A stretch of 64,000 nt of DNA from CAVQBJ01 sp963724405 (GTDB lineage: Bacteria > Actinomycetota > Thermoleophilia > Solirubrobacterales > Solirubrobacteraceae). This document shows, piece after piece, positions 1 through 7,794 of this stretch. The stretch covers positions 558,001 to 622,000 of the forward strand of contig CAVRUQ010000011.1 in NCBI GenBank assembly GCA_963724405.1, written 5' to 3'. Position 1 is the stretch's first letter. Every line of letters starts with the position of its first letter. The position numbers and the translations under genes were made by a program. The notes below the pieces were generated by a model that did no database searches, was not told the DNA's origin, and saw nothing but the letters and a program-made list of their open reading frames with translations.

Positions 1-150
1 AGCATCTGGCGAAGTGGAGCTGACCGGGGTCTCGATGTACGCCGGCTGCGCCGCGAGCGCCATCACCGGCCGACCCACAAACGTGCCAGCGAGAGCAATG
101 ACCAATACGAACGGGAGGATCACCCGAACGCGGATCACCTGCAACAACAT
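1..150 (-). CDS. Secreted protein, N-terminal part only
   Basis: The reading frame starts at an ATG (148-150, complement) with a strong GGAGGAGGGAG ribosome binding site just upstream and runs off the left edge after 50 codons. The visible part begins with a hydrophilic N-region, then a hydrophobic core (about residues 10-25), then ALAA followed by QPAY. This looks like a Sec signal peptide cleaved near residue 34. The mature protein begins with a Thr/Ser/Pro-rich stretch. Nothing in the visible portion identifies a family. It could be an exported enzyme or a surface protein; function unknown. Confidence 0.6.
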   Translation of the reverse strand, partial: MLLQVIRVRVILPFVLVIALAGTFVGRPVMALAAQPAYIETPVSSTSPDA

Positions 151-548
151 CGACTCCCTCCTCCAGTAGCCAGTTCGGGCGGATTCGACCAATCGGGCTG
201 GAGGACCTTGCCGCGCCGGAATGCACCGCCCGCCGCGCGCAGTCTAGTCAGGGCGTGCGCTCCGATGTCGAGGTTTGCTGCGCGATCCGAGCCCCCGACC
301 CGGAGGCCTCAGCGGGCCCCGGCAGCTTGCCTGTGTCCCGACGTGGTCGAGCTCGTGGCGCCGGCGAGCGCCGAGATCGTCGGGCGAGCCCAATTTGACG
401 CCCGTGCCTGGCGCGAATCATGCCCCCGTCGTGGGCCGCTGCCGGGGCGCGCGCCGAGGATTTGTGACTATCGGCCTGTGCCATGCGCGCCGGGCGCCCG
501 TGCGCGTCCGTGTCGGGCCAGCAGCCCAGACCTCGACCGCGACAAGCC
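151..548. other. Intergenic stretch without a recognised gene
   Basis: About 400 bases between the secreted-protein start and the hydrolase fragment. Open frames exist on both strands, but all are Arg/Pro/Ala-rich translations typical of non-coding GC-rich DNA. The promoter of the gene at the left edge should lie here, but I cannot pick out convincing -35/-10 boxes. Confidence 0.4.
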
Positions 549-1139
549 TCAGCTCGGCGGGCCGGGGACCGACGTGGGCCACACCAGGTGCGCGTCGAGC
601 TGTACCTCTCCGGTCGGGGGATGCTCGATGTACACGTTCGAGGCGCCCTCGAGGTCCAGCTCGATGCTGCTCGACGGCGTGAGGTTCCACACGACCATGT
701 TGAGCGGCACCGTGATCGTATGACTCTTGCCGTCGAGGGTGAGATCTATCGGCGTCACCTGGCCGTCGACCACCGGGTTTTGGATAACTGGGGCTGGTGA
801 ATTGTCCACGAGCTGAGCGAAGATCGGCGCCGTCGGCGTCGACGCGGTGCCCTTGTAGGTAAGCGTCAGCTCTGGGTCGCCGAGGGTCTCCACCGACGTG
901 CTCGGGGGCGAGATCTTGAAGTCGACGGCGTTGAATCCCAGCGACCCCTCGATGTAATACCCGGACTCGTCGTCCGGATTGAGGTCCAGAGTGCCGCTGG
1001 CGTTGACCGACACCTCGCCCGTGGACGGCACCGGATAGGAGGGCGCCGAGCGCCATGTGCCCGTCTGATCGAGATACTGCAAGCCCGGCTGCGTGGAGAC
1101 GTTCTCGCCCTTGAGGTACTTGTCCAAGAACGCGAGCAC
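549..1139 (-). pseudogene. C-terminal fragment of a CocE/NonD family (X-Pro dipeptidyl-peptidase-like) hydrolase
   Basis: From residue VLAFLDKYLKGE onward, for about 196 codons to the stop, the frame reads like the C-terminal part of CocE/NonD serine hydrolases: the helix that closes the alpha/beta-hydrolase domain, then the beta-sandwich PepX_C domain (TGTWRSAPSYP, SIELDLEG, HLVWP). The alpha/beta-hydrolase core with its catalytic Ser, and any start codon, are missing. Upstream of the homologous part the frame becomes Arg-rich nonsense and then runs antisense-like across the PIN toxin gene. This is therefore a truncated remnant, and the toxin-antitoxin module sits where the rest of the gene should be. 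Family knowledge: these enzymes hydrolyse esters, amides or X-Pro peptides. Confidence 0.75.
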
Positions 1140-1282
1140 GCGGGTCCGCCTCCTCGCCGAACGGGCGACCGTCGCCGGCGCGTGCTCGCGTCGCAAAGCA
1201 GGCGTCCGCTTCTCGCGGGACCCAGAAGGGAAAGCGAGCGCGAGCGCGGCGCGCCGGCGGCCCCGGCTCGGCTGAGCGGGGT

Positions 1283-1696
1283 TCAGGCGCGCACGACGGT
1301 GAGCTCGCGGTGCGCGGCGGCCATCTGGTCGTAGTCTCGGTCCTGGGTGATGACCGGGAGAGCGTGCTCGATTGCGGTTGCGGCGATGAGTGCGTCGGTC
1401 AGCTTGACGGTTCGGGTGATGCCGGCTTGTTTGCACGCGTCCACCAGGCGTGCCCAGGTGACCATCACGGCTTCGCTGATCGGGATCGGGTCGGCGGCGC
1501 GTGCGAGCGCGAGCGTGTCAGCGCGGCGGGTTTTCGTGTCTGGGTCGCCGGCGTTGAGAACTCCCAGTTGAAGCTCTCCGATTGTCACGACCGAGACCGC
1601 GACGCGCTCGGGCAGAGCGCCGAGCGGGCGCCCGGTCTCGCCGGCGATGAAGATCGAGGTATCGAGCAGGCCGGCCGCCGGTAGCTCAGAGCTCAT
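1283..1696 (-). CDS. PIN-domain ribonuclease toxin (VapC-like)
   Basis: A 137-residue PIN-domain protein. It has the N-terminal LLDTSIFI strand with the first metal-binding Asp, the Glu of VTIGELQLG, the KLTDALIAATA acidic centre and the C-terminal TQDRDYDQM with further acidic residues. These form the Mg2+-dependent nuclease site of the VapC family, which cleaves RNA (often tRNA) when released from its antitoxin. The start overlaps the end of the upstream antitoxin gene by 11 bases, so translation is coupled. Length and motifs are normal and nothing suggests inactivation. The RNA target is unknown. Confidence 0.9.
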   Translation of the reverse strand: MSSELPAAGLLDTSIFIAGETGRPLGALPERVAVSVVTIGELQLGVLNAGDPDTKTRRADTLALARAADPIPISEAVMVTWARLVDACKQAGITRTVKLTDALIAATAIEHALPVITQDRDYDQMAAAHRELTVVRA

Positions 1697-1928
1697 CGAG
1701 GGTCTGTCCCACGATCTTCTCGAGCTCGTCGCCCAGTCCGCTGTCAGCGGCGCGCGTCCGGAGCTGGTCTCGAAGATGCGTACCTGAGAGCCAGGGCGCT
1801 CGTCGACCGTGCGGCACGATGTCGGCGACAGGCTCGCCGTTCACCGACAGTGTGACGCGCTCGCCCGCCCGAACCGCATCGATGACTTGTGCGGTGCGAT
1901 TGCGTAGATCCCGAACTCCAATCTCCAC
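1686..1928 (-). CDS. Phd/YefM-family antitoxin
   Basis: An 80-residue protein beginning with GTG (VEIGVRDLRNRTAQVIDAV), the typical N-terminal DNA-binding fold of Phd/YefM antitoxins, followed by VNGEPVADIVP and a toxin-binding C-terminal tail. I chose the GTG at 1926-1928 because family homology begins exactly there; a longer open frame extends upstream but is Arg-rich noise. The gene precedes and overlaps the PIN toxin. Antitoxin and complex normally repress this operon. A TACGCT box ends 8 bases before the GTG, which would make the mRNA essentially leaderless. Confidence 0.87.
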   Translation of the reverse strand: MEIGVRDLRNRTAQVIDAVRAGERVTLSVNGEPVADIVPHGRRAPWLSGTHLRDQLRTRAADSGLGDELEKIVGQTLDEL

Positions 1929-1936
1929 AGTGCGAC

Positions 1937-1942
1937 AGCGTA
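1937..1942 (-). promoter_or_regulatory. Putative -10 box (TACGCT) of the Phd/PIN operon
   Basis: On the complement the sequence reads TACGCT, followed by 8 bases and the antitoxin GTG. The same TACGCT plus 7 bases precedes the GTG at 9839. The spacing suits a leaderless transcript. No convincing -35 box was seen. Confidence 0.4.
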
Positions 1943-2347
1943 GCACCCGGCGCCGCGTAACGAGCGGTGACGGGGGCCTGCCACGCATGATCGCGTCGCA
2001 AAGCGAGCGTCGGCACCGCGCGACGCCGGCGCCTCCGCCTGGGCGGTTGCGTTCGTCCGATGCAGCGCAGATTCGACCCGATCCGCGCGAGCGCTTCGTC
2101 GCTTGGCTGTCGCGTAAGGGACGCCAAAGGAGGCGCGCCGCCGTCCGGCGGGCCGAGGACGAATGCCGTCGTCCCCACATTCGGCTTTCCGGCGCGGCGC
2201 AGGTTCGCGGGCTGCAGCGGGTCGCGTACCGAACTGCCGTAAGTACGAGCGGGGTGCTGTCAAGCTGACGGCGTAGGTTCACTCAGGTCCGGCAAGACAA
2301 TGAAGCGTCGCCTTCAGTGCGCGAGCGTCGCGACGACCCGCTGGCTG
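1943..2347. other. Intergenic stretch without a recognised gene
   Basis: About 400 bases between the TA module and the antiporter. Open frames on both strands are Arg/Ala-rich and match no family I know. No repeats or hairpins stand out. Confidence 0.35.
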
Positions 2348-3556
2348 TTATGCGGCGGTCCCTGCCTCGTCTTGGGATCGCTGCGCGATCCACTTGATGC
2401 CCGCGGTCTCGGTCAACCCATGGAGGATCACGGATGCCACGACGGCCAGCGCGGCGATGTTGAAGATCCGTACGCCAGCGGGGATCTGGCGGGCCAAGAT
2501 CAAAAGCGAGAACGTCATGGTGGCCACGCCCTTCGGCCCAAACCAGGCCATGAACGCCTTGGCCGCACGGTCGAGTCCCGTCCCGGCGAGAGCAAGCCAG
2601 ATCGCGACCGGACGAGCGCACAGGAGCGTCGCGATGACGACACCGAACGCCGCCCAGCCGTCGGCGGTCAGGCCCTGCAGCGTGAGCAGTGAGCCGAAGA
2701 CCGCGAACACCCCGAGCTTGACGATCTCCGTGATCTCGCCGACTCCCTCGGCCATGTGTTCACGCAGGTCGGCCCGGCGAATGCCCATGACGATGGCGGC
2801 GACGAACACCGCGATCAGTCCGTTCCCGTGTGGCGGCAAGACCGTCAGGCTGTAGGTCGCGAACGCAATCCCGAGCCCGTACAGCGCCTTCTGATGGTCG
2901 GGAATGCGCGCGGCGTTGCCGGGCGACAACAGCATGGAGCCGACGACACCGCAAACGACCCCGTACGCCACGCCGAGGCCGACGTCCTGCAGCACGAACC
3001 GCCACCAGACGAAATGACTCGGTGTCGCCTGGAGCGCGGCCGCCAGCGCGAGCACGGCCGGAAGCGCGAGCCCGTCGTTGAGGCCTGACTCGAGGTTCAG
3101 CGAGTGGCGAACGACCGGAGGTACCCGCGGGTCCGTCACCACGCCGGAGGAGAGGATCGGATCGGTCGGCGAGAGCAACGCGCCGAGCAGGAAGGACTCG
3201 AGCCAGGTCAGACCGATGAGGGCGTGGGTGGCGACGGCGACGATCGCCGCCGTCAGCGGCATGCCGATCGCCAGCTTGCGTAGCGGTACGCGCCACTGGC
3301 GCCGCAACACTTCGGAGTCCACGTCGAGCCCGTCGCGGAACAGGATCACGATCAGAGCGACCGTGGCCAGATCCTCGACGAACTCCGAGTTGGGCGCGAA
3401 GTGCAGAACGCCCGTGGCGCCATCGCCGAGCAGGAACCCGGCTAACACGAACACGGCAGCGAGCGAGAGGACGCTGCGACCGGCCAGGCCCGAGAGGAGC
3501 GCCCCGAGCACGAGCAGACCACCGAGCACGCCTGCCGCCGTCTGAAACGAGGTCAC
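2348..3556 (-). CDS. Cation:proton antiporter (CPA1/NhaP-like)
   Basis: A 402-residue integral membrane protein with about 11-12 hydrophobic segments. Hallmarks of CPA1 Na+(K+)/H+ exchangers are visible: LFRDGLDVD in the fourth or fifth segment, LSPTDPIL around residue 130 and NLESGLNDG around residue 157, whose Asp residues form the ion-binding site. MAWFGPKGVATM lies near the C-terminus. It lacks a long cytoplasmic regulatory tail. It would exchange cytoplasmic Na+ or K+ for protons and so control pH and salt. A second member of the family lies at 43237-44496, but the two are clearly different sequences. Confidence 0.88.
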   Translation of the reverse strand: MTSFQTAAGVLGGLLVLGALLSGLAGRSVLSLAAVFVLAGFLLGDGATGVLHFAPNSEFVEDLATVALIVILFRDGLDVDSEVLRRQWRVPLRKLAIGMPLTAAIVAVATHALIGLTWLESFLLGALLSPTDPILSSGVVTDPRVPPVVRHSLNLESGLNDGLALPAVLALAAALQATPSHFVWWRFVLQDVGLGVAYGVVCGVVGSMLLSPGNAARIPDHQKALYGLGIAFATYSLTVLPPHGNGLIAVFVAAIVMGIRRADLREHMAEGVGEITEIVKLGVFAVFGSLLTLQGLTADGWAAFGVVIATLLCARPVAIWLALAGTGLDRAAKAFMAWFGPKGVATMTFSLLILARQIPAGVRIFNIAALAVVASVILHGLTETAGIKWIAQRSQDEAGTAA

Positions 3557-4159
3557 GTGCCCAGCCTGTCAGATGTCGCCCGTTGCCCGACGCAGAGCAT
3601 CTCACGCCGCGTCAGCTCGCTTCTTTGCTGCGCCGTTCAGCGGTAGCTTCGTGCCGCTAGCGTCCCACGATCGTATGCGCGCATGCCAAACACCGCGAAG
3701 CTTCGACGGTTCGCCTGGCAGACTGATTACCTTGCGCCGCAACAGGCTCACCTGCGCCTATGTGTCGTCGTCGACGATCAGCCGGTGGGCTCGCACACAT
3801 GCGTTCGCCGCGTGAGACCGAACCTGGTGGTGTGGGAGAGCGTCGTTCCAGCACTCGGGTCGAGCTGCACTCGGCCTACAGCGGCCGGCATGGGAGCGAC
3901 GCGCGCGTGGAGCACCTGGCGCTTACGCCCGCGGTCGCCGACGTCGAGGGGATAGACATGGACAGTGACTGGCCGCCGCTGCTCAGCGACACCGAGCACG
4001 GCTTGCGTGACCACGTGCTGCGCTTTCAGGAGCTGATGCAGCAGTCTGGTCACCGCGCTCGCGTGACGCAGATTGGTTCGCTTCCGCGCCGCCTTCGCGT
4101 CGGCGGGTGGCTGACGCGCGCGCGCCGCGGCGGGCGCTGAGTCTCAAGCGGCGGGTCGG
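3557..4159. other. Gene-poor stretch; possible decayed reading frame
   Basis: About 600 bases between the antiporter start and the first structured leader. A plus-strand frame at 3760-4140 contains a more protein-like acidic segment (around 3910-4050, including DMDSDWPPLLSD and LRDHVLRFQELMQQ) between Arg-rich ends. That looks like a remnant of a coding region, but I do not recognise a family and see no good start or ribosome binding site. Confidence 0.3.
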
Positions 4160-4161
4160 GG

Positions 4162-4230
4162 CGGTATTGTCCGCTGCGGTGTGCCGGGAAGACTGGTCGG
4201 CGACCCGTCGTCGACCAGTTTGGAGTCCCG
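4162..4230 (+). promoter_or_regulatory. Structured leader element, copy A (upstream of CaCA exchanger)
   Basis: One of three similar leaders (others at 5963-6030 and 7516-7592, both minus strand). All share CGGTAWT, a nearly invariant 20-base core TGCCGGGAAGACTGGTCGGC, then GTCGAC and a GGAG-type ribosome binding site. In this copy ACTGGTCG pairs perfectly with CGACCAGT across a 12-base loop, and CCGG can pair with CTGG inside the core. The conserved order of core, hairpin and RBS suggests an RNA that controls translation start. I cannot match it to a named riboswitch class. Confidence 0.55.
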
Positions 4231-4326
4231 ATGGCAGCACCCGCAATCCGGTCCCGCAGGCCGCCGACTCCCGAGGCGGGCGTGGCCATGTCGCAGCCCT
4301 TTGGTCTCTGCGCGCTGGCGCGGTGA
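4231..4326 (+). CDS. Short upstream open reading frame (31 codons) after leader A
   Basis: An ATG lies 6 bases after the GGAG that ends leader A. The frame of 31 codons ends with TGA 6 bases before the GTG of the CaCA exchanger. The peptide is Arg/Pro/Ala-rich and resembles nothing known. Its position suggests a leader peptide whose translation is coupled to the exchanger. The leader C copy has an analogous short frame in front of the permease. The peptide sequence itself gives no evidence of function. Confidence 0.35.
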   Translation: MAAPAIRSRRPPTPEAGVAMSQPFGLCALAR

Positions 4327-4332
4327 CGACGA

Positions 4333-5319
4333 GTGTCTGTGTTGCTGGCCGTTCCGTTGTTCGTGTGCTCGCTGGCCGTCACGTTGGCCGCGGCGCGGGC
4401 GTTTGCACAACGACTCGACCGGTTGGGAGCACGGTTTGGGCTTCCCGACGTGCTCGTCGGACTATTGACCGCGCTCGCCGCCGACGGTCCTGAGATCTCG
4501 TCCGCGCTCGTGGCGTTGGCGAAGGGCGCGCGCAGCACCAGCGTCGGCGTGCTAGTCGGTTCGAACGTGTTCAACCTTGCGGCGATGATCGGGCTGAGCG
4601 CACTGGTGGCCGGCAGCGTGCGCCTGCCACGAGCGACACTGCTGCTCGAGGGCCTGGTCGGAGCGCTGGCCACGCTGATCGTGGCCGGCGTGCTACTCGG
4701 CTGGGTCGCGCCGGACGTGGCCGCGATTCTGTTGGTCTGCGTCGGCGTGCCCTACTTGCTGCTGCTGATCCACGGGGCGCCATCCTCAGCCCGGGGTCCG
4801 CTCGCCAGCAGCCTGGCGCGAGTTGTGGCTCACCGCCAACCCGCGCCGCCGGGGGCGGAGCGCCGCGCGGACCCGGCGCATCATCTGCTGGCACTGGTCG
4901 TGTTCGACGTCACGCTGATCGTCGCCGGGAGCGGCGGAATGGTGCAATCCGCACTGGTGCTGGGCGATCGCTGGCACGTCTCTAACGCGGTGCTCGGTGT
5001 GCTGATTCTCGCTCCGCTGACGAGCATCCCCAACGCGCTCACCGGAGTGCGTCTCGGGGCTGTGCGGCGCGGATCGGCACTCGTCAGCGAAACGTTCAAC
5101 AGCAACACGATCAACCTTGCCTTCGGCGTGGCCGTACCCGCCCTGTTTGTTGGCGTTGGCGCTACCTCGGCGATCGGGCGCGTGGATATCGCGTGGCTGA
5201 TCGCGATGACGGCGCTATGCCTTCTGCTACTGGCCCAACGCGAGGGGATGCATCGCGTGGGCGCGTCCGTACTGATCTGCCTGTACCTGGCGTTCGTGGC
5301 GGTCCAGCTCACGGGTTGA
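4333..5319 (+). CDS. Sodium/calcium exchanger family (CaCA) membrane protein
   Basis: A 328-residue membrane protein with about 10 transmembrane segments in two homologous halves. The alpha-1 repeat (LLTALAADGPEISSALVAL, about residues 43-61, followed by GSNVFNLAAMIG) and alpha-2 repeat (LAPLTSIPNALTG, then FNSNTINLAFG) are the ion-binding regions of CaCA antiporters. The usual Glu of alpha-1 appears as GPEIS. Such proteins export Ca2+ or another cation in exchange for Na+ or H+. The GTG start follows a 31-codon upstream frame and a conserved structured leader, so expression is probably controlled at the RNA level. Confidence 0.85.
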   Translation: MSVLLAVPLFVCSLAVTLAAARAFAQRLDRLGARFGLPDVLVGLLTALAADGPEISSALVALAKGARSTSVGVLVGSNVFNLAAMIGLSALVAGSVRLPRATLLLEGLVGALATLIVAGVLLGWVAPDVAAILLVCVGVPYLLLLIHGAPSSARGPLASSLARVVAHRQPAPPGAERRADPAHHLLALVVFDVTLIVAGSGGMVQSALVLGDRWHVSNAVLGVLILAPLTSIPNALTGVRLGAVRRGSALVSETFNSNTINLAFGVAVPALFVGVGATSAIGRVDIAWLIAMTALCLLLLAQREGMHRVGASVLICLYLAFVAVQLTG

Positions 5320-5422
5320 GCATGCGACGCCGCGTGAGTGTGTGATGGCCACCGAGGGCCGAGGTCGCACCGGAGCCGCGCCGGGCAGCGGCGCGGCGAG
5401 CGCGGTCCGGTTTCGGGCACGG

Positions 5423-5962
5423 TCACGGCTCATCGCAGAACTCGGCGGTCGCGGACCGGAACACGCGGGCGAGCGTGCCCGGCGGGCTGTGCTGGTACAG
5501 CGGGCCATGGCCATCGGTCAGCAGGCCGCGCACATGCGCGATGGCCTGAGCAGGAACCTCGCCGTTGCCGCGCAGGCACAGCGCGAGGCGGCGCAACTCC
5601 GGCGCGGCCCGCAGCACTTCCACGCGACACAGCGGAACGGCCGGCCCATGGCCCCGGCGCGCTGGACGGCGGGCTTCGGCGAGATGCGCCTCGAGCGCGT
5701 TAGCGAGTCGCTCTCGCGCGCGGCGTGTCGTCAACTGCTGCGCACGCCGATGCAACACCCGATCACTCGTCGGATCGTCGCCCCTCGCCAGCGCTCGATC
5801 CAAACGGGACGCCTGGACGCGCGCTGCGATCGTCACCATGACGGACCACGATCGCGCGCGCAGCGACGGGACACCCTCCTTGCGCGAAGACCACTCAGAC
5901 TGCGCTGCCGTCACCGGCAGCGTGCCGGCAACACGGTCCGGAGCGATGTGCGGGTCGGCCAC
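5423..5962 (-). CDS. Conserved hypothetical protein
   Basis: A 179-residue soluble protein with no signal peptide or membrane segment. I chose the GTG at 5960-5962 because GAGGAGG lies 4 bases upstream and because this RBS forms the end of leader B. The sequence is rich in Arg, Ala and Leu with predicted helices (ARVQASRLDRALARG, TTRRARERLANALEAHL). It resembles hypothetical proteins common in actinobacteria, but I know no function. Sharing the leader with an exchanger and a permease gene suggests co-regulation with ion or solute transport, which is inference only. Confidence 0.65.
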   Translation of the reverse strand: MADPHIAPDRVAGTLPVTAAQSEWSSRKEGVPSLRARSWSVMVTIAARVQASRLDRALARGDDPTSDRVLHRRAQQLTTRRARERLANALEAHLAEARRPARRGHGPAVPLCRVEVLRAAPELRRLALCLRGNGEVPAQAIAHVRGLLTDGHGPLYQHSPPGTLARVFRSATAEFCDEP

Positions 5963-6030
5963 GTGGCCTCCTCGGGGGTCGACAACCATCCGCCGACCAG
6001 TCTTCCCGGCACACCTGCGCATACCGTACT
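5963..6030 (-). promoter_or_regulatory. Structured leader element, copy B
   Basis: On the complement it reads CGGTATG, then the same 20-base core as copy A with no mismatch (TGCCGGGAAGACTGGTCGGC), then a variable loop, TTGTCGACC and GAGGAGG directly before the GTG of the hypothetical gene. The stem GGTCG/CGACC is conserved. Here the RBS belongs to the main gene and not to a short leader frame. Confidence 0.55.
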
Positions 6031-6106
6031 CCTCCACGTCGCCGTCTGCACGACCTCGCGGTGCGCGCGTCCAACGAGAGCTGACGCATCACTCGCGCCC
6101 GCAGCG

Positions 6107-7474
6107 CTACTCGGACTGCTCGGCCTGCACGAGTACGCTCGCGATGCCGCGCGGGCGCCCGGCCCGTATCCAGAGCGCGTGCAGGCCGAGCCCGATCAGC
6201 AGCGCCGCGACGACCGAGATGATCGGATGACCCCGAGCAAGATTCGCGCCCAGCACGAACGCGACGACGATCGCGCCGAAGCTGTTGAGCGCCAGCGACC
6301 CGTAGTGGCGCTCGCGTCGTGAGAAGCGAGCCATCGCCAAAAGTCCGACCAGGAAGCTCATAAACACGGACACCGCGTAGTACAGAACGAGGTCCTGATC
6401 GTTCGCTCCCGCACCAGCCGTGACCACCGCCGAGATGACGAGGAACACCACGACGGCCCAGTAGGGCGTGTGATGATCGTTGCTGCGCCCCATCCACGCC
6501 GGCAGGATTCCCACGCCGCCACCGTCACCGTCGGCGCGCCGTGCGAGTGCCTTCAGCAGGCCCGGCCCGGCCTGAAACGAAGAGCTGGCCGCCGCAAGCA
6601 GCAACAGCGCGGTCGTCAACTGAAACAGCGCGAACAGACCATGACCCACGCTGGCCTGGGCCAGGTTCCCAATCTGCGTGCTGTTCGCCGCGGGGATTCC
6701 GATCTTCAGCCGCACCGCCGCGGCGGTCAGCCCAACCGTCAGCGTCCCGACGATCGCCAGGGTCAGCCACAACGTCACGCGCCCGAAGCGACGCCGACCC
6801 GCGTTGTCGAGCTGACCGAGCTGCGCGATCGCCGATGACGGCGCCTCGACCCCGGTCGCCAACGCCATCGCGACCGGAAACGCCAGCAACACCGCGATCG
6901 ACGCCGGATGCCCGGCGCGGTGCGTGATCAACCCGACGTTCGCCACGGGAGCGCTCAGCCCACCCACCAACACCGCGATGCCGACCGCAACGAACGCCAG
7001 CGTCATCAGCGCGAAGATCGCCCTGCCGAAGTGACCGAACCAGGTCAGCCCCGCCACGAGCACCAGCAGCACGAGCGCCAGCGGTATCCGCATCGACGCA
7101 AGACCGGGAACGTAGTCGATCAGCGCTGATGCGCCGGCGGCCACGCTGATCGCGATCGTCAAGACGAAGTCCACGATCAGCGCCCCGATCGGCACGAACG
7201 CCCAGCCCTCGCCGAACGCCTTGCCCGCCGCGGCCGCCGCCCCGCCCCCCTCAGGAAACCGCGCGACCAGCTGGTGATAGTTGACGATCACCAACGCGAT
7301 GATCGCCACCACCACACCCATCGCCGCCATCAACAGACCGAGATCCCCGTGCAACGCGCGCAGCGCCGCCTCGATCGCATAGGCCACCGACGACACGGGA
7401 TCAGCCATCACCGCGAACGCAAACGCGATCAGCAGCACCAAGCGACTGTGAAACGCCGAGCGCACGCGGGCCAC
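6107..7474 (-). CDS. APC-superfamily amino-acid/K+ permease (KimA-like)
   Basis: A 455-residue membrane protein with about 12 transmembrane segments. Near the N-terminus ADPVSSVAYAIEAAL corresponds to the first helix of APC transporters and resembles the KimA (YdaO) group of K+ importers. FPEGGGAAAAAGKAFGEG and EAPSSAIAQLG are further APC hallmarks. I placed the start at the GTG 7472-7474, which has GTAGGGG upstream; a longer frame would begin inside leader C. An 11-codon upstream frame ends 5 bases before this GTG. The substrate could be an amino acid or K+; the sequence does not decide. Confidence 0.8.
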   Translation of the reverse strand: MARVRSAFHSRLVLLIAFAFAVMADPVSSVAYAIEAALRALHGDLGLLMAAMGVVVAIIALVIVNYHQLVARFPEGGGAAAAAGKAFGEGWAFVPIGALIVDFVLTIAISVAAGASALIDYVPGLASMRIPLALVLLVLVAGLTWFGHFGRAIFALMTLAFVAVGIAVLVGGLSAPVANVGLITHRAGHPASIAVLLAFPVAMALATGVEAPSSAIAQLGQLDNAGRRRFGRVTLWLTLAIVGTLTVGLTAAAVRLKIGIPAANSTQIGNLAQASVGHGLFALFQLTTALLLLAAASSSFQAGPGLLKALARRADGDGGGVGILPAWMGRSNDHHTPYWAVVVFLVISAVVTAGAGANDQDLVLYYAVSVFMSFLVGLLAMARFSRRERHYGSLALNSFGAIVVAFVLGANLARGHPIISVVAALLIGLGLHALWIRAGRPRGIASVLVQAEQSE

Positions 7475-7479
7475 GACCC

Positions 7480-7515
7480 CTACTTTCCGACTGCTTGGCG
7501 TGCGCTGAGGATCAT
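7480..7515 (-). CDS. Short upstream open reading frame (11 codons) after leader C
   Basis: An ATG directly follows the GGAGGCCTCCCG end of leader C and opens an 11-codon frame (MILSARQAVGK). It stops with TAG inside the ribosome binding site of the APC permease, 5 bases before its GTG. The layout mirrors the short frame between leader A and the exchanger, which argues for translational coupling. Coding status is unproven. Confidence 0.33.
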   Translation of the reverse strand: MILSARQAVGK

Positions 7516-7592
7516 CGGGAGGCCTCCGAAGAGTCGACACGGGTTGCCGACCAGTCCTCCCGGCACTCCGCGTCGCAGATTACCGGGCGGTC
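7516..7592 (-). promoter_or_regulatory. Structured leader element, copy C (upstream of APC permease)
   Basis: On the complement: CGGTAATCT, then TGCCGGGAGGACTGGTCGGC (one difference from copies A and B), then CAACCCGT, GTCGACT and GGAGGCC. The stem GGTCG pairs with CGACT through a G-U wobble where the other copies have G-C. That is the kind of change expected if the stem is selected as RNA. The 5' CGGTAAT could alternatively act as a -10 box. Confidence 0.53.
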
Positions 7593-7662
7593 GCACTGAG
7601 CGGCGCCAACCGCACGCCGCGACGCTCGACAACGCCTGCCGGCGGTCCAACCGGGCACCCGC

Positions 7663-7794
7663 TCAGACGAACAGCTCGAACCCGCCGACGGCGACTGCCG
7701 GGTTCTGGTCCCACACGGGCACGGCGCGCCCGGCCAGGTAGGCCGCTCTTTCGCGGTGGCGTAGGCGAGCGCGACCCTCGTCGTATTCGCGACC
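7663..7794 (-). pseudogene. C-terminal fragment of an unidentified protein
   Basis: On the complement a 43-codon frame reads as well-balanced protein (RAAYLAGRAVPVWDQ, then NPAVAVGGFELFV and TGA) directly after an in-frame TAG at 7795-7797. Its composition differs sharply from the Arg-rich noise around it, so it is probably the surviving tail of a lost gene. I do not recognise the family. Confidence 0.35.

Noticed and set aside
3683..4140. Two overlapping plus-strand frames as genes
   Set aside because: No ribosome binding site, no family, Arg-rich ends; only a short central piece looks protein-like, so it was reported as a possible remnant, not as a gene.
4162..4230. Leader A as an M-box, cobalamin or c-di-AMP riboswitch
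   Set aside because: The core does not reproduce the conserved sequences of those classes as I remember them; left unassigned pending a covariance search.
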